Below are positions 44,643 to 54,411 of a DNA stretch of 64,000 nt, in pieces. The stretch's first letter is position 1. Each line of letters starts with the position of its first letter. The translations under genes were made by a program, and so were the position numbers. This DNA is from Methanofollis aquaemaris (GTDB taxonomy: Archaea; Halobacteriota; Methanomicrobia; Methanomicrobiales; Methanofollaceae): positions 2,144,561 through 2,208,560 of the forward strand of contig NZ_CP036172.1 in the NCBI RefSeq assembly GCF_017357525.1. Reading direction: 5' to 3'. The notes under the pieces were generated by a model, which made no database searches, was not told the DNA's origin, and saw only the letters and a program-made list of their open reading frames with translations.

Positions 44643-45835
44643 TACCACCTGCAGATGTAAGATGGGTTTATTTGAGAGGTGATGACGTGTTAGATCATTT
44701 GTCTTTATTATATCCGGGATCGATATGCCCTGACTTAACCGGAGGCTACCTCCGAACGATTCCATTGGCAAAATTAGTCAGGGATGATTTTATCGAGGTG
44801 AATATTTACACCACCGATGAGAATAAAAAATATCATGGCCAGATTGATGGCATCAATATTATACAGGATAAAAAGTTCAATGGATCTCTCGATAAATTCG
44901 TTTATTATTTTAATGGGCTTTTCTCCAATAATTTTAATTTGAAAGTTCCTGAATGTGCCTTAGATAACATTGATGATACTCTCTTTCAACTCGAAGGACC
45001 GTATTTCTATAATTTCATTAAAAAAACAAATATTGACCGATTTATTTTAGACGAGCATAACATCTATTGGGAACTTCAAGAATTTCCGTCATCTGACCCA
45101 AAAGAACTTGTGTACAATACAATCTCGGGGGCCAGGAATAAAAAGATCGAATTGGAAGCTCTTAATGCTGCGGATCACGTCCTGGTTTGTTCAAAACGAG
45201 ATAAACAACTGATACTCGCTCATCTCCCACATATTGTCGATAAAATAACTGTTATTCCGAACTGTGTTTTTGCAAGTGAATATAGCCAATATATAATGGA
45301 TGCTTCTGTGAAGAACAGAGATAATGAACCCTGCTCTGTTTTGTTTGTAGGATCTTTATCATATGCGCCGAATATCGATGCAGTCAGGATTATCTGTTCC
45401 AGAATTGCGCCTGTATTCGGAGATGAGGTACAATTTCTCATTGTCGGGAAAAATCCTCCCGATATTCCGAGACCATCAAATGTGAATTTTGTGGGCTATG
45501 TTGATGATGTCAAGGAATATATCATGAAAAGTGACATCTGCATCGCTCCATTGCGCTATGGGAGCGGGACGAGGCTTAAGATCCTTGAGTACATGGCGAT
45601 GGGCAAGCCGATCGTTTCAACGTCAAAAGGTGCCGAGGGTATTGATTATACGGAGAATAAGGACATCATCATAGAGGATGATCTGGATGCGTTCTCTGAA
45701 AAGATCCGGATCCTCCTGGATGACAGGAGACTGAGGATTAATCTCGGAAAAAACGCTATGGATCTCATTCAACAGAAGTATGACTGGGAAATCTATCGAA
45801 AAACTCTTCATGAAGTCTATGAAGCCTGTAGGTAA
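44624..45835 (+). CDS. GT4 family glycosyltransferase
   Basis: A 403-residue GT-B enzyme. The C-terminal domain shows SVLFVGSLSYAPNIDAVRII (about 238-257), FLIVGKNPPDIPRPSNVNF, VGYVDDVKEYIMKSDICIAP and LRYGSGTRLKILEYMAMGKP, the nucleotide-sugar-binding region of GT4 enzymes. The N-terminal half contains RFILDEHNIYWELQEFPSSD. It overlaps wecB by 19 bp, so the two are co-translated and it may use a ManNAc-type donor (inference). The 5' half is AT-rich compared with wecB. Confidence 0.88.
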   Translation: MYRKEVIPPADVRWVYLRGDDVLDHLSLLYPGSICPDLTGGYLRTIPLAKLVRDDFIEVNIYTTDENKKYHGQIDGINIIQDKKFNGSLDKFVYYFNGLFSNNFNLKVPECALDNIDDTLFQLEGPYFYNFIKKTNIDRFILDEHNIYWELQEFPSSDPKELVYNTISGARNKKIELEALNAADHVLVCSKRDKQLILAHLPHIVDKITVIPNCVFASEYSQYIMDASVKNRDNEPCSVLFVGSLSYAPNIDAVRIICSRIAPVFGDEVQFLIVGKNPPDIPRPSNVNFVGYVDDVKEYIMKSDICIAPLRYGSGTRLKILEYMAMGKPIVSTSKGAEGIDYTENKDIIIEDDLDAFSEKIRILLDDRRLRINLGKNAMDLIQQKYDWEIYRKTLHEVYEACR

Positions 45836-45929
45836 TATCCCCCGGCCTTCTCAAGTATTCTCTGGTCGCTCCTCGAAGCGCGTTCTGCTTCTCATACTTC
45901 CTTCTGGTCACACTCCCTGGTCAGGGGTT

Positions 45930-46194
45930 GACCCTGAGGTTACCCCAAAAGTGTCTGTGGGCTTGAACATTCACCGGGATCGAAGCACATTTTTTCAGAA
46001 ACTCTGAACTGCTCTCCTCTGCCGGGGGAAAAACCCGGATCCCTCACGGACAAAGATAGTCGAGGTGCGGCATGAAGTGGTGGTCCCATGTGGCGTCCTG
46101 CTCCGAAGACGGAGCAAGGACCTATGCCCACTTCAGAGACCCATGTAATTTTCATGGCGTATGCTTGAGCCCCAGGTTCATGCAGAATTACTAT
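45930..46194. repeat. dispersed repeat copy
   Basis: Ordered blocks TTACCCCAAAAGTGTC, TTGAACATTCACCGGGATCG, GGGGGAAAAACCCGGATCCC, AAAGATAGTCGAGG and the end-type GTATGCTTGAGCCCCAGGTT show a diverged family member. It directly precedes the better-preserved block at 46195-46620. Confidence 0.55.
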
Positions 46195-46620
46195 CAAAAT
46201 GATCCTGACGTTCAATTCTGGAGTTATGGATGAGAATTTGAATACACAGATTTCTCTCATACCTGATATACGGAGAACAAAACCACCCTCAGAACGATCC
46301 GGTTCTCTGCCTTCCCGCCCCTATCTTCGTCCCGGGGGTCCGGGGATAGCGCCTCCGGCGTGAAGATGTGGGATGGCGTGATGATCCGACGTGCCGCCCT
46401 CAATCGTAGAATCTTCACCGTCGTCTCGCGTCGGGGGGAGACCCCCCGGACCCCCCACGATGAAGATAGCCGAGGGGCGGCAATTGAACAGTATCCTTCA
46501 GGTAACCTGTTGCGAGGAGAGGAATCAAGTATCCCTTCGCACTCGGGAGAACTGCAACGAGAAATTTTCATCCCGTATGCTTGAGGCATGCTCCCGCCTC
46601 ATGCCGAATTCTCCAGAGCC
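46195..46620. repeat. dispersed repeat block nearly identical to 39100-39530
   Basis: From AAAATGATCCTGACGTTCAA to GAATTCTCCAGAGCC it aligns base for base over most of its length with 39100-39530, including TTATGGATGAGAATTTGAA, CAATTGAACAGTATCCTTCA and GAATCAAGTATCCCTTCGCA. Part of the same block recurs at 51660-51850. No gene inside. Confidence 0.85.
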
Positions 46621-46674
46621 TTAAAATAGAATGTCGAGCCTGACTGACTCACCATAAACAATGGTATCACCCGA

Positions 46675-47874
46675 ATGGTGGCACTCATCGAATCGGCGGT
46701 GGTCTGGTTGAAATTACGATACGTGGCCATGACTCCTGATCGGGATCTTGGTAGTGGCGTAAATAAGAAATTAGTATCTCAAGTGTCGAATCTGAGTTCT
46801 CTGGGAATGGATGCAAAACTGGTGTTGATTGGTATTATCAACTCCGACGGGCCTTACTCCGATTATATCGCTGCATATCCGTTAAGAGACATAACCGGAC
46901 GGAACATTGTGATGCGTGTCAGGCGACTGTGGGAGATGCGGAGAATATTTAGGAATACCATTCGATTTTTGGGTGCATCTGATATCCTCTATCTCCGGGG
47001 CTCCGCTCCCATCCTCTCGTGCCCGTTCAATATAATCAGATGTTTTAGAACCTGTAAACTGGTGATTGAACACCAAACAATCGAGGAGAAAGAACTGAAG
47101 TTAAACAATCAATCTCTCGAAATCTGGTTAGATCGTCTTTTTGGAGATTTTCTACGGAAACAATCTGACGCTATCGTGTGTGTCACAGATGAGATCGCCG
47201 AGTACCAACTGAGGAATTCGGGACATTTTGCGAAACCTCATGTTACCATTGGAAACGGTTTTGAGGTCGCCACGGTTTCCATGAGACGGTCACCGATCCT
47301 GCAGAGTGATGAAGTACATTTTCTCTGTGTTGCTATGATAAATCCCTGGCACGGGCTCGACCGGCTTCTTCAGGGCCTTGCCACCTATAACGGGACATCG
47401 AAAGTCATCCTCCACATTGCCGGGGATGGTCCTGAACTGCCCCGCCTCCGGCAATTGACCGACGACCTCGGCATCGTCGACCGGGTGATCTTCCATGGTT
47501 TTCTGAGCGGCAGGAATCTCGATGCCCTCTTTGATCAGTGTCATGTTGCGGTAGGAAGTCTTGGGATTCATAGGATCGGTCTGAAGGAGGCGTCGATTCT
47601 CAAGGCCCGCGAGTATTGTGCTCGAGGGATACCCTTTATTTACGGGATATCAGATCCTGATTTCCCGGTAGATTTTCCTTATATTCTCTATCTCCCTGCC
47701 GATGAAAGTCCTATTGATATCGAAGGGGTTCTGGCGTTCGCAAAGAAGGTCTGTGGAGATCCCGATCACCCACAGAAGATGCGCCGCTACGCTGAGGAGC
47801 ACCTCGACTGGTCAGTGAAGATGAAAACACTCAAAGAGTTTCTGGAGACCATGGTCGGGAATAATTCCGCCTGA
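46675..47874 (+). CDS. GT4 family glycosyltransferase
   Basis: A 399-residue GT-B enzyme. Visible segments are DRDLGSGVNKKLVSQVSNLS in the acceptor domain, DAIVCVTDEIAEYQLRNSGH and VTIGNGFEVATVS in the linker. The donor domain has CVAMINPWHGLDRLLQGLAT, VILHIAGDGPELPRLRQLTD, VIFHGFLSGRNLDALFDQCH and IGLKEASILKAREYCARGIP, which holds the EX7E-like acidic motif. No clear ribosome-binding site precedes the ATG. It stands alone between two repeat blocks. Confidence 0.88.
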   Translation: MVALIESAVVWLKLRYVAMTPDRDLGSGVNKKLVSQVSNLSSLGMDAKLVLIGIINSDGPYSDYIAAYPLRDITGRNIVMRVRRLWEMRRIFRNTIRFLGASDILYLRGSAPILSCPFNIIRCFRTCKLVIEHQTIEEKELKLNNQSLEIWLDRLFGDFLRKQSDAIVCVTDEIAEYQLRNSGHFAKPHVTIGNGFEVATVSMRRSPILQSDEVHFLCVAMINPWHGLDRLLQGLATYNGTSKVILHIAGDGPELPRLRQLTDDLGIVDRVIFHGFLSGRNLDALFDQCHVAVGSLGIHRIGLKEASILKAREYCARGIPFIYGISDPDFPVDFPYILYLPADESPIDIEGVLAFAKKVCGDPDHPQKMRRYAEEHLDWSVKMKTLKEFLETMVGNNSA

Positions 47875-48004
47875 AGTGAGCACCTGGCTCTATGAAGAGA
47901 ATGGAGGTGTGTGTTCTGGGCCTTTCATGCTTAAGGATATTCAAGCGAGTACCTAATTAAACTCTCCAGACGGTACGGGGCCGGTTCAGAATAGATGTAA
48001 GACC

Positions 48005-48508
48005 GGCTCTGTTGAATCGGGCATGAACCCCTGGCTCAAGCATACGCTTGAACATTGTTCGGCCCTGTAGAAACCATCCTCTTTTCATCCCCTCAACCCC
48101 CCTATGACCTGAATCCATCGCCTTCCCTCATTCTTGCGCCGGGGGCTCTGCCCCCGGACCCCTGGGATGAAGATAGGGGCGGGAAGGCGCCATTGATGCA
48201 CCTGAAGATGGGGTTGTCGTCCTCGCCCCTATCCTGATGCGGGGGACCGGGGGGCGGCCAGCCCCCCGCAAAGATATCCATCCAGAGCATTTCTACAAAG
48301 CCCATTGTTCAAAAGATCTTCTGATCGGCGTGCCTTCCCACACGCTCGCGCCGGAGGCGCTGCCCCCGGACCCCCGGGATGAAGATGAGGACGGGAAGGC
48401 ATGTGGTGATCGTTCTGAGGGTGATCCCGTTCTCTGTCGATCCGTCACGCAGAGGGAAGGGTGTGATCAACCCCTGATGTTCACACCAGAAGAGGATTCA
48501 ACAGAGCC
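48005..48508. mobile_element. GGCTCTG-type element (reverse orientation) hosting a nested copy
   Basis: The ends are GGCTCTGTTGAATCGGGCAT and GGATTCAACAGAGCC. The flanks GTAAGACC and ATAAGATC agree at 6 of 8 positions. Its sequence minus the nested insert is the reverse complement of the element at 60610-60894 (GAACATTGTTC joined to AGATCTTCTGATCG). That intact relative serves as the empty site. Confidence 0.85.
48061..48302. mobile_element. 242-bp nested GGCCCTG-type MITE, perfect 8-bp duplication
   Basis: It begins GGCCCTGTAGAAACC and ends TTTCTACAAAGCC. CATTGTTC precedes it (48053-48060) and follows it (48303-48310). It belongs to the same subfamily as the 24069-24299 element and carries two GC hairpins. 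It inserted into the element at 48005-48508. Confidence 0.92.
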
Positions 48509-48689
48509 ATAAGATCGGAAAACCCTCCTCTTTCTGGCTGTGTGTGACTGCTCTCCCCACTTCAGTCCGGGGGACGGTCATATCATCAACGAAGAAATCT
48601 CGGGTTCCGGGCAAGCACCCATTCACCGCACTCCAGGAGGGGACCGTCCCATTCGCTTCTGGAGAATGAGTAATCATGGGGCCGAAAAA

Positions 48690-48710
48690 TCCACACATTT
48701 ATATACAGAA
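48690..48710 (+). promoter_or_regulatory. TATA-box promoter for the DUF2206 gene pair
   Basis: CACATTTATATACAG matches the archaeal TATA consensus. Initiation about 25 bp downstream would give a leader of about 85-90 nt containing the GGAGGT ribosome-binding site at 48803-48808. Confidence 0.5.
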
Positions 48711-48814
48711 TATCGTATACTTTGCCCGGGTGTGGGGGCACTGGACATCCGGAACAGAACCTCAAGACAGACATCTGTCATGAGGTTCAGTCTGGAGTCC
48801 TCTGGAGGTAGAAG

Positions 48815-49066
48815 ATGCAGATTGGACATTTTGTTGAACATTTTCCTCCTGTTCTTTCTTCTTCTGGAGATGTATCTGGCTATTTCCGTTGTGTTGGTGC
48901 AGATATTGCCACTCCTCGTCTCGCCTTTGAAGGGGCCGAGAACTCAAATATTTCGTGTCCATCTCCCGGAAAGAATGCTGCTGAAAATATCGGGAGGAAG
49001 TACGACCCGGAGAGTGGTGGGGGACCGCTTCAGAGGATCTATGAAATCTTCAGGGATGACATATGA
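48815..49066 (+). CDS. short protein coupled to the DUF2206 gene
   Basis: The 83-residue frame begins MQIGHFVEHFPPVLSSSGDV. A perfect GGAGGT lies 6 nt before its ATG, and its TGA overlaps the next ATG as ATGA, so it is very likely translated. The first dozen residues resemble the N-terminus of GT4 glycosyltransferases (xIGHFVExFPP), but the rest (SNISCPSPGKNAAENIGRKY, GGGPLQRIYEIFRDDI) does not follow that fold. It may be an internally deleted transferase gene kept for coupling, or an unrelated small protein. Confidence 0.5.
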   Translation: MQIGHFVEHFPPVLSSSGDVSGYFRCVGADIATPRLAFEGAENSNISCPSPGKNAAENIGRKYDPESGGGPLQRIYEIFRDDI

Positions 49067-51258
49067 GAGTCAAAAATGTCTTCCGTTTGAATGATTGGGA
49101 TTTTCGATCGTTTTTTATTTTCGTGCTGTCTCTCCAGCTCGCCCTTATAGGCACCTTTATTCTTGACACCTTCGGTCTCTCACTTCCTTTCCTCAGGGAA
49201 ATGATCGGATTTCTCTATCTCACCTTTGTCCCCGGTTATCTCTTCCTGCGCATCTTTCGGATCCACCATCTTGGCAATATCGAGACATTCCTCTATGCTA
49301 TAGGGCTTTCCTTTGCGTTTCTGATGTTTACCGGGTTATTTATGAACACCGTCTACCCATTTTTCGGTATCATCCACCCGATCACCCTCGTATCGGTGAT
49401 GATTACCATCAGCGTCATGGTGTTTTTCCTCTGTATCCTCGCCTATGTGCGGGACCGTACATTTTCGGCTCATGATCTGCTCCCTCTTGGGGATGTCTTC
49501 TCGCCACCGGTACTCTTCTTCTCTCTGTTCCCTTTCGTGGCAATCTGGGGGAGTTATCTCATGAACCACTATCAGAGTACTCTCCTCCAGATGGGCCTCC
49601 TGATGGCCATTGCCATCGTCCCTGTGATAGTGATGTTCACTCGTCTTATTCCTGAAAAATACTATCCTTATATTCTATTTACCCTCGCTCTCGCTCTCCT
49701 CTTTCATACCGCTCTCATCACAAGGTACGTCTGGGGCTGGGACATTCAAGAAGAGTTCTATTTATCAAATTTTGTCGTCTCAGAATCGTTCTGGGATCCT
49801 ACGATCTATCGAAACTGTAATGCTATGCTCAGCCTTGTCATGCTGGCTCCCATTTACTCACTTGTCCTCGATATGGGTATGGACTGGATCTTCAAGATCC
49901 TGTACCCCTTCTTCTTTGCTCTTGTCCCTCTGGGCCTGTATTTGTTTATCGGGAGGCAGACCAATGAAAAAATCGCTTTTTTGAGTGGTTTCTTCTTTAT
50001 GTCCATATACACCTTCTACATGAGTATGCCATCTCTCGCCCGGCAGGAGATCGCTGAACTCTATCTTGTCATCATCCTTCTTGCAATGATCAATCAGGAT
50101 CTGAAATGGCGGCAAAAATCGGCTCTTTTTGCATTATTCAGTGTTTCTCTGGTTGTTTCCCACTATGGGATCGCATATCTCTTTGTATTTATTTTATTTT
50201 GTTCCTGGGCCATAGTGGCTGTGGAGAGTCGTTTCCATCTCCTGGATATAACTAGTCGAATCCTCACCGGGATACAGGATCGATGGGGTCATTTCAGAGG
50301 TCTGAAGATGCAAAAATTCTCGTTTCACCCCTCGGTCCTCCCTCTCAATCTGGTGATGATATATCTTATATTCCTCTCGATCTGGTATATTTACACCGCG
50401 AGTTCAAAGCCCTTTGATATTGGCGTCATCATTCTGGATCAGGTCGTTGAAAGTACCTCCTCTGAACTGTTGAGTCCTGATGCTGCCCAGGGGATGGCAA
50501 TGATCACAAATCCGGCAACGACACCTCTTCATGAGATTGGTAAGTACATGCATCTGTTGACAATATCCTTTATTGGGCTTGGATTTGTCGCTACTCTCTT
50601 TGGTCAGATCAAGACCCGTTTTGATCCCAGATATCTCCTCTTCTCTTTTGTGGCACTTGGCCTCTGTTTCGGAGGGGTTGCTCTCCCCTATTTTGCCAGT
50701 GCGATCAATGCTCCGAGACTCTATCAGATCTGTCTCATTCTTCTGGCACCATTCTGTATCATCGGGGGTTTGGCTGTTCTTTCAGGAGCAATGAATCGAC
50801 TCGGTCGTCCGGAGGCACCATATAAATTATTATCTGTATTTTTTGCCGTTTTCATCTTGTTCAATTGCGGATGGGTTTATGAGGTCTCTCACGATAGGTC
50901 GACATCTTTTGCCCTCAATGATGAGGTCGATCTGGTTCATTTCAACCAGATGGAGATCACCGGGGGAGAGTGGTTGGCATCTCTGACATCCAAGAACAGG
51001 ATCTATGCAGACACCTATCGATACCAGTTATTCAAACGATATTATGGTCGTCCTGCTATGCGTGTAAACCCTACGACACTCTTACAGGAAGATGACTACA
51101 TGTATCTTTTCATGGGTACTTCGAATGTCCAGACCAAAATGCTGGCCGTTCATTCTTCGAGAGGAGTTACGTTGGTTTTTGATCGTTATGATGTCTCATC
51201 GCCTCTTCTCTCCTACGACCTTATCTACAACAATGAGGGTGCGGAGGTGTATTATTAG
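49063..51258 (+). CDS. DUF2206 family archaeal membrane protein
   Basis: The 731-residue protein has around 15 predicted transmembrane helices and the archaeal DUF2206 landmarks: FLYLTFVPGYLFLRIFRIHH near 50-70, RYVWGWDIQEEFYLSNFVV (about 222-240), YRNCNAMLSLVMLAPIYSLV and a C-terminal extracytoplasmic domain after residue 600 (MEITGGEWLASL). The loop WDIQEEF after an early helix carries acidic residues as in GT-C enzymes, so a membrane glycosyltransferase or polymerase role is plausible but unproven. It is translationally coupled to the 83-residue frame upstream. The last base of its TAG stop coincides with the first base of an inverted repeat-type sequence at 51258. Confidence 0.82.
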   Translation: MRVKNVFRLNDWDFRSFFIFVLSLQLALIGTFILDTFGLSLPFLREMIGFLYLTFVPGYLFLRIFRIHHLGNIETFLYAIGLSFAFLMFTGLFMNTVYPFFGIIHPITLVSVMITISVMVFFLCILAYVRDRTFSAHDLLPLGDVFSPPVLFFSLFPFVAIWGSYLMNHYQSTLLQMGLLMAIAIVPVIVMFTRLIPEKYYPYILFTLALALLFHTALITRYVWGWDIQEEFYLSNFVVSESFWDPTIYRNCNAMLSLVMLAPIYSLVLDMGMDWIFKILYPFFFALVPLGLYLFIGRQTNEKIAFLSGFFFMSIYTFYMSMPSLARQEIAELYLVIILLAMINQDLKWRQKSALFALFSVSLVVSHYGIAYLFVFILFCSWAIVAVESRFHLLDITSRILTGIQDRWGHFRGLKMQKFSFHPSVLPLNLVMIYLIFLSIWYIYTASSKPFDIGVIILDQVVESTSSELLSPDAAQGMAMITNPATTPLHEIGKYMHLLTISFIGLGFVATLFGQIKTRFDPRYLLFSFVALGLCFGGVALPYFASAINAPRLYQICLILLAPFCIIGGLAVLSGAMNRLGRPEAPYKLLSVFFAVFILFNCGWVYEVSHDRSTSFALNDEVDLVHFNQMEITGGEWLASLTSKNRIYADTYRYQLFKRYYGRPAMRVNPTTLLQEDDYMYLFMGTSNVQTKMLAVHSSRGVTLVFDRYDVSSPLLSYDLIYNNEGAEVYY

Positions 51259-51640
51259 GACTCTGGAGATTCGCTCATGAACCGAAAGCACACCTCAAGC
51301 ATACCGCATGAAAATCTTTCATCGTAGATCTTCGAAGTGTGGAAGGATCCTTGATATCTCTCAATCGCGACTGTGGGGCGAGGTAGGCACCACCTCAATC
51401 GCCGCCCCTCGTCTCTCTTTGCTGTGAGGGATTCAGGGGGTTCGCCCCCCTGGCGCAAGGCGGCGGTGAAGATTCTGCGATAGGGGTGGCACGTCTGATC
51501 CCTCATCATCTCACACAAAATATCTGACTTTGTAGATACGCAGATGAAAGGATCTTTCAAGCCGACACCATGAAAAACCCGGCGAGAGCGTAGGGTGAAG
51601 ACACGTCGATCAGATGGGCCGCCCCCACAGAAGAACGAAA
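51258..51640. repeat. dispersed repeat, reverse orientation
   Basis: It opens GGACTCTGGAGATTCGCTCA and continues CACACCTCAAGCATACCGCA, the reverse complement of the family's right end. A GC hairpin and a GATGGGCCGCCCCCACAGAA block follow. Target duplication was not found. Confidence 0.6.
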
Positions 51641-51850
51641 AAATTTTTGTCACGCTCTCGCGCCGGGGGGCCTTGCCCCCGGACCCCCCACGTATGAAGA
51701 TAGGCGAGGGGCGGCAATTGAACAGTATCCTTCAGGTGCCCGGTTGCGAGGAGAGGAATCAAGTATCCCTCCGCACTCGGGAGAACTGCAACGAGAAATA
51801 TTCAACCACGTATGCTTGAACCCGGGGTTCATGCTCAATTCTACAGAACC
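51641..51850. repeat. dispersed repeat, third copy of the 46.2-kb block (partial)
   Basis: GGGGGGCCTTGCCCCCGGAC, CAATTGAACAGTATCCTTCA, GAGGAATCAAGTATCCCTCC and the CTTGAACCCGGGGTTCATGC end align with 39330-39530 and 46430-46620. It ends CAATTCTACAGAACC. Confidence 0.7.
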
Positions 51851-51916
51851 ATCCATTCGCATAACTTCCCTGACCAAGAACACAATGATCGTGATTCTGG
51901 ATTCTGTTCCCGGAAC

Positions 51917-52478
51917 GGCTCTGTATAATCGCTCATGAAGCGAAAGCACGCCTCAGGCATACCTCCTGAAAAGTTTTTCATGGTAAATTCTCTAGGTGGT
52001 TATCTCTGCGGGGGGCTAGCCGCCCCCCGGTCCCCCCGCGTCAAGATAGGACAGGGGACGGGAACTCCCTCTTCATGTTCGCTGATTTTGCCTTCCCAAC
52101 CCTATCTTCATATCGGGGGTCCGGGGGCAGCGCCCCCGGCGCGAGCATGCGGGAAGGCGGGTGGGTCACGCTTGTACCCAGAAGAGGTAAGGATTTCCTA
52201 TGAAAAACAAAAAAGAATGGGTGGAAAAGCTCCGCTCTTTAAATCTGCCACCCCCGCCATTGGGTTGGGGAGCGGGTCTGAATTTTACAATGAATTTCCT
52301 ATACGCGTTCTAAGACGCATGTCTGCTTTCAAGAGACACCTGATTCATTTCTACAACGGGCTCGAGGCCCAAAAATCCTTCAACCTTTGCTCCCCAGGGC
52401 ACCTATTTGGGACAAAACATAATACGTTTTTCATGGTGCCGGCTTGAAAGCCCCTTTCATCTGCGTTTCTACAAAGCC
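51917..52478. mobile_element. 562-bp GGCTCTG-type element, 7/8 target duplication
   Basis: It begins GGCTCTGTATAATCGCTCAT and ends TTTCTACAAAGCC. The flanks are CCCGGAAC (51909-51916) and CACGGAAC (52479-52486). The left half has the usual GC hairpins (GCGGGGGG..CCGCCCCCCGG). The right half (52190-52440) is AT-richer and unlike other copies. No gene inside. Confidence 0.75.
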
Positions 52479-52510
52479 CACGGAACTATTTTCCTATCTC
52501 ATGATCCTCT

Positions 52511-53560
52511 TCAGTCTCTCATGAAGTGATTGCACAGTGCCGCACCATTGGTCAACCACGCGTCTTTCCCGGAGCAATAATCTAAAATCTTATGGTACAT
52601 CCTCAACTGCTCCCCTCTCATGTAGGTGTTGTGCCAGAGGATGGTCATGACGCCATGGCACTGCTCGACCGTATCGATCACCTGTTTCGTGATCTCCCAT
52701 GCCTGTGATGCATCCAGTTTCATGTACAGATCAAAGGTGCAGTCCATGATCGCGAGGGGGATCTCAAGGAGGTCGATGGATTGATTCTTTGAGAGATTAT
52801 ATGGGATGAAAGGGTGACACATGCCGTTTCTGAACCCTATACAGTCGGCATACCCGAAGGTCGTGTCGTACTTGAATCCTGCCTCTCTGATATATTCCCA
52901 GGTTTCTGGAACCCTGAAGCGGAGATAATGGTTCCGATACCCGACAGGCGGTCGCCCGAGCACATCTTCAAGACGTTTTTTTTCTTCCCTGATCTTTTCC
53001 GGGTTGTTGTAGGCGTCATGTCCACCGTGGAGGCCGACCTCCCAGCCGCGGTTGATGATGGTGCCGATCTCTCCTTCGAGGTCTTCGATGTTGAAGGCAT
53101 GATCCGGATCGCCGTCCTCCAATGCGAGGAAGAAGAAGGTCGAAGATCCTCCGTAACATTCTTCGAGATCCATGATCTCGCTGAAATTACAGAGAGGGAG
53201 TTTTTTTGAGCGCATATTGGCAAGGGCCGATCGGATCCCCTGTATATCACTATTTCTGAGTGATCCCAGTGCTGCGAGCCCTTTGAAGGGGATCGATCGG
53301 TAGGCTTCGTCGATATCGTGGGTCAGACAGACTGCAAAGGTTTTGTCGTCTGGATAATCGATGTTATGGCCTACATCATGGAGGTACCTGGATGCATGGG
53401 GAGTGAAGATGTCGCGGCAATTGCTCGCGAAGTGAGGAAATCGGTCATATTGATCTCGTATTCGGTTGTCGTACTCTTCTTTTCTGGTGTATAGATCCCA
53501 GAGCGGAGGGTTCTGGCGAAGAAGACGAAGTGCTCTTTCTGGATATTTTTTCACACCCAT
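52511..53560 (-). CDS. polysaccharide deacetylase family protein
   Basis: The 349-residue protein belongs to the NodB-like/carbohydrate esterase 4 group. Metal and catalytic sites appear as FAVCLTHDIDEAY (about 74-86) and EVGLHGGHDAYNN (about 178-190), the latter being the HxxxH-type motif. GYRNHYLRFRVPETWEYIRE (about 210-229), FKYDTTFGYADCIGFRNGMC and TILWHNTYMRGEQL (about 303-316) complete the fold. It would remove N-acetyl groups from a glycan. No signal peptide is seen, so it is probably cytoplasmic, acting on lipid-linked or nucleotide-sugar substrates. A fragment of a paralogue lies at 38.0 kb. Confidence 0.88.
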   Translation of the reverse strand: MGVKKYPERALRLLRQNPPLWDLYTRKEEYDNRIRDQYDRFPHFASNCRDIFTPHASRYLHDVGHNIDYPDDKTFAVCLTHDIDEAYRSIPFKGLAALGSLRNSDIQGIRSALANMRSKKLPLCNFSEIMDLEECYGGSSTFFFLALEDGDPDHAFNIEDLEGEIGTIINRGWEVGLHGGHDAYNNPEKIREEKKRLEDVLGRPPVGYRNHYLRFRVPETWEYIREAGFKYDTTFGYADCIGFRNGMCHPFIPYNLSKNQSIDLLEIPLAIMDCTFDLYMKLDASQAWEITKQVIDTVEQCHGVMTILWHNTYMRGEQLRMYHKILDYCSGKDAWLTNGAALCNHFMRD

Positions 53561-53865
53561 TATTTTATGGGTCGAAAGATTCCAGGATTCAGGTTTCGAA
53601 GACGTATTATGGCCCCCCCGTTGTTCTTCTGATCCCGATGGTCGAGAGAAATGGATGCCTCTCCGAGCCTCAGGATTGCCATGAAAAAATACCAGTGGTA
53701 TTTTTCAAAGAACCACCTGAAACTCCTTCTCATAAGGGATCCTATAATATCTTTCTCACTGTGGACGTCTCGTGGGGGGTCGGAGATCGCTCTGCGTACT
53801 TTTGATCTCCGGGATCGTAAATTTGAAAATTCGGCTCCGGATGACCACTCATGAGATGAATTTTC

Positions 53866-54272
53866 GGTTCTTTAAAATCGAGCATGAGCCAAAAACACGC
53901 CTCAGGCATACTCCATGAAAAGTTTTTCATGGATCATACCCCAAAACTCTCAGAGAGTAGAACACTCACTTGAACCAAAGTACTTCCTTCCGGAAATTAT
54001 GAACGCATATCTTCTACCTGGGGGCGAGTGACCCCCGGAACCCTCCACAGATGAAGATTGGTGAGGGCTCGCATCCCTTTTTTCATGATCTTCTCTTCGC
54101 CTTCCCGACCCTATCGCAATCCCGGGGGTCCGGGGGCAGCGCCCCCGGCGCGAGCATGTTGGAAACCATATCGATCAGACGGGCCGCCCCTATTGAAGGA
54201 TTCTCGCTCTGAACAATTTTCATGCAGTATACTTGAGGCGTGCTCTCGACTCATGCCCGATTCTACAGAGTC
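53866..54272. mobile_element. 407-bp GGCTCTG-type element with long inverted ends
   Basis: The left end (GGTTCTTTAAAATCGAGCAT, then CACGCCTCAGGCATACTCCA) and right end (TATACTTGAGGCGTGCTCTC, then GATTCTACAGAGTC) are inverted repeats over about 50 bp. The flanks GAATTTTC (53858-53865) and GATATTTC (54273-54280) agree at 6 of 8. The interior matches the long repeat at 41.3 kb. Confidence 0.7.
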
Positions 54273-54411
54273 GATATTTCATTGGTTGAGCATGAGGCAC
54301 GCCTCATGGAGGTTTCATAGTAAACCCTCTGCAGGGCTCGGTGAACCCCCTTCAGTGAGATCCTGTCTCCCCGGAGGATGATGCTTTTCTCCATCCGTCC
54401 GGAGATGCAAA

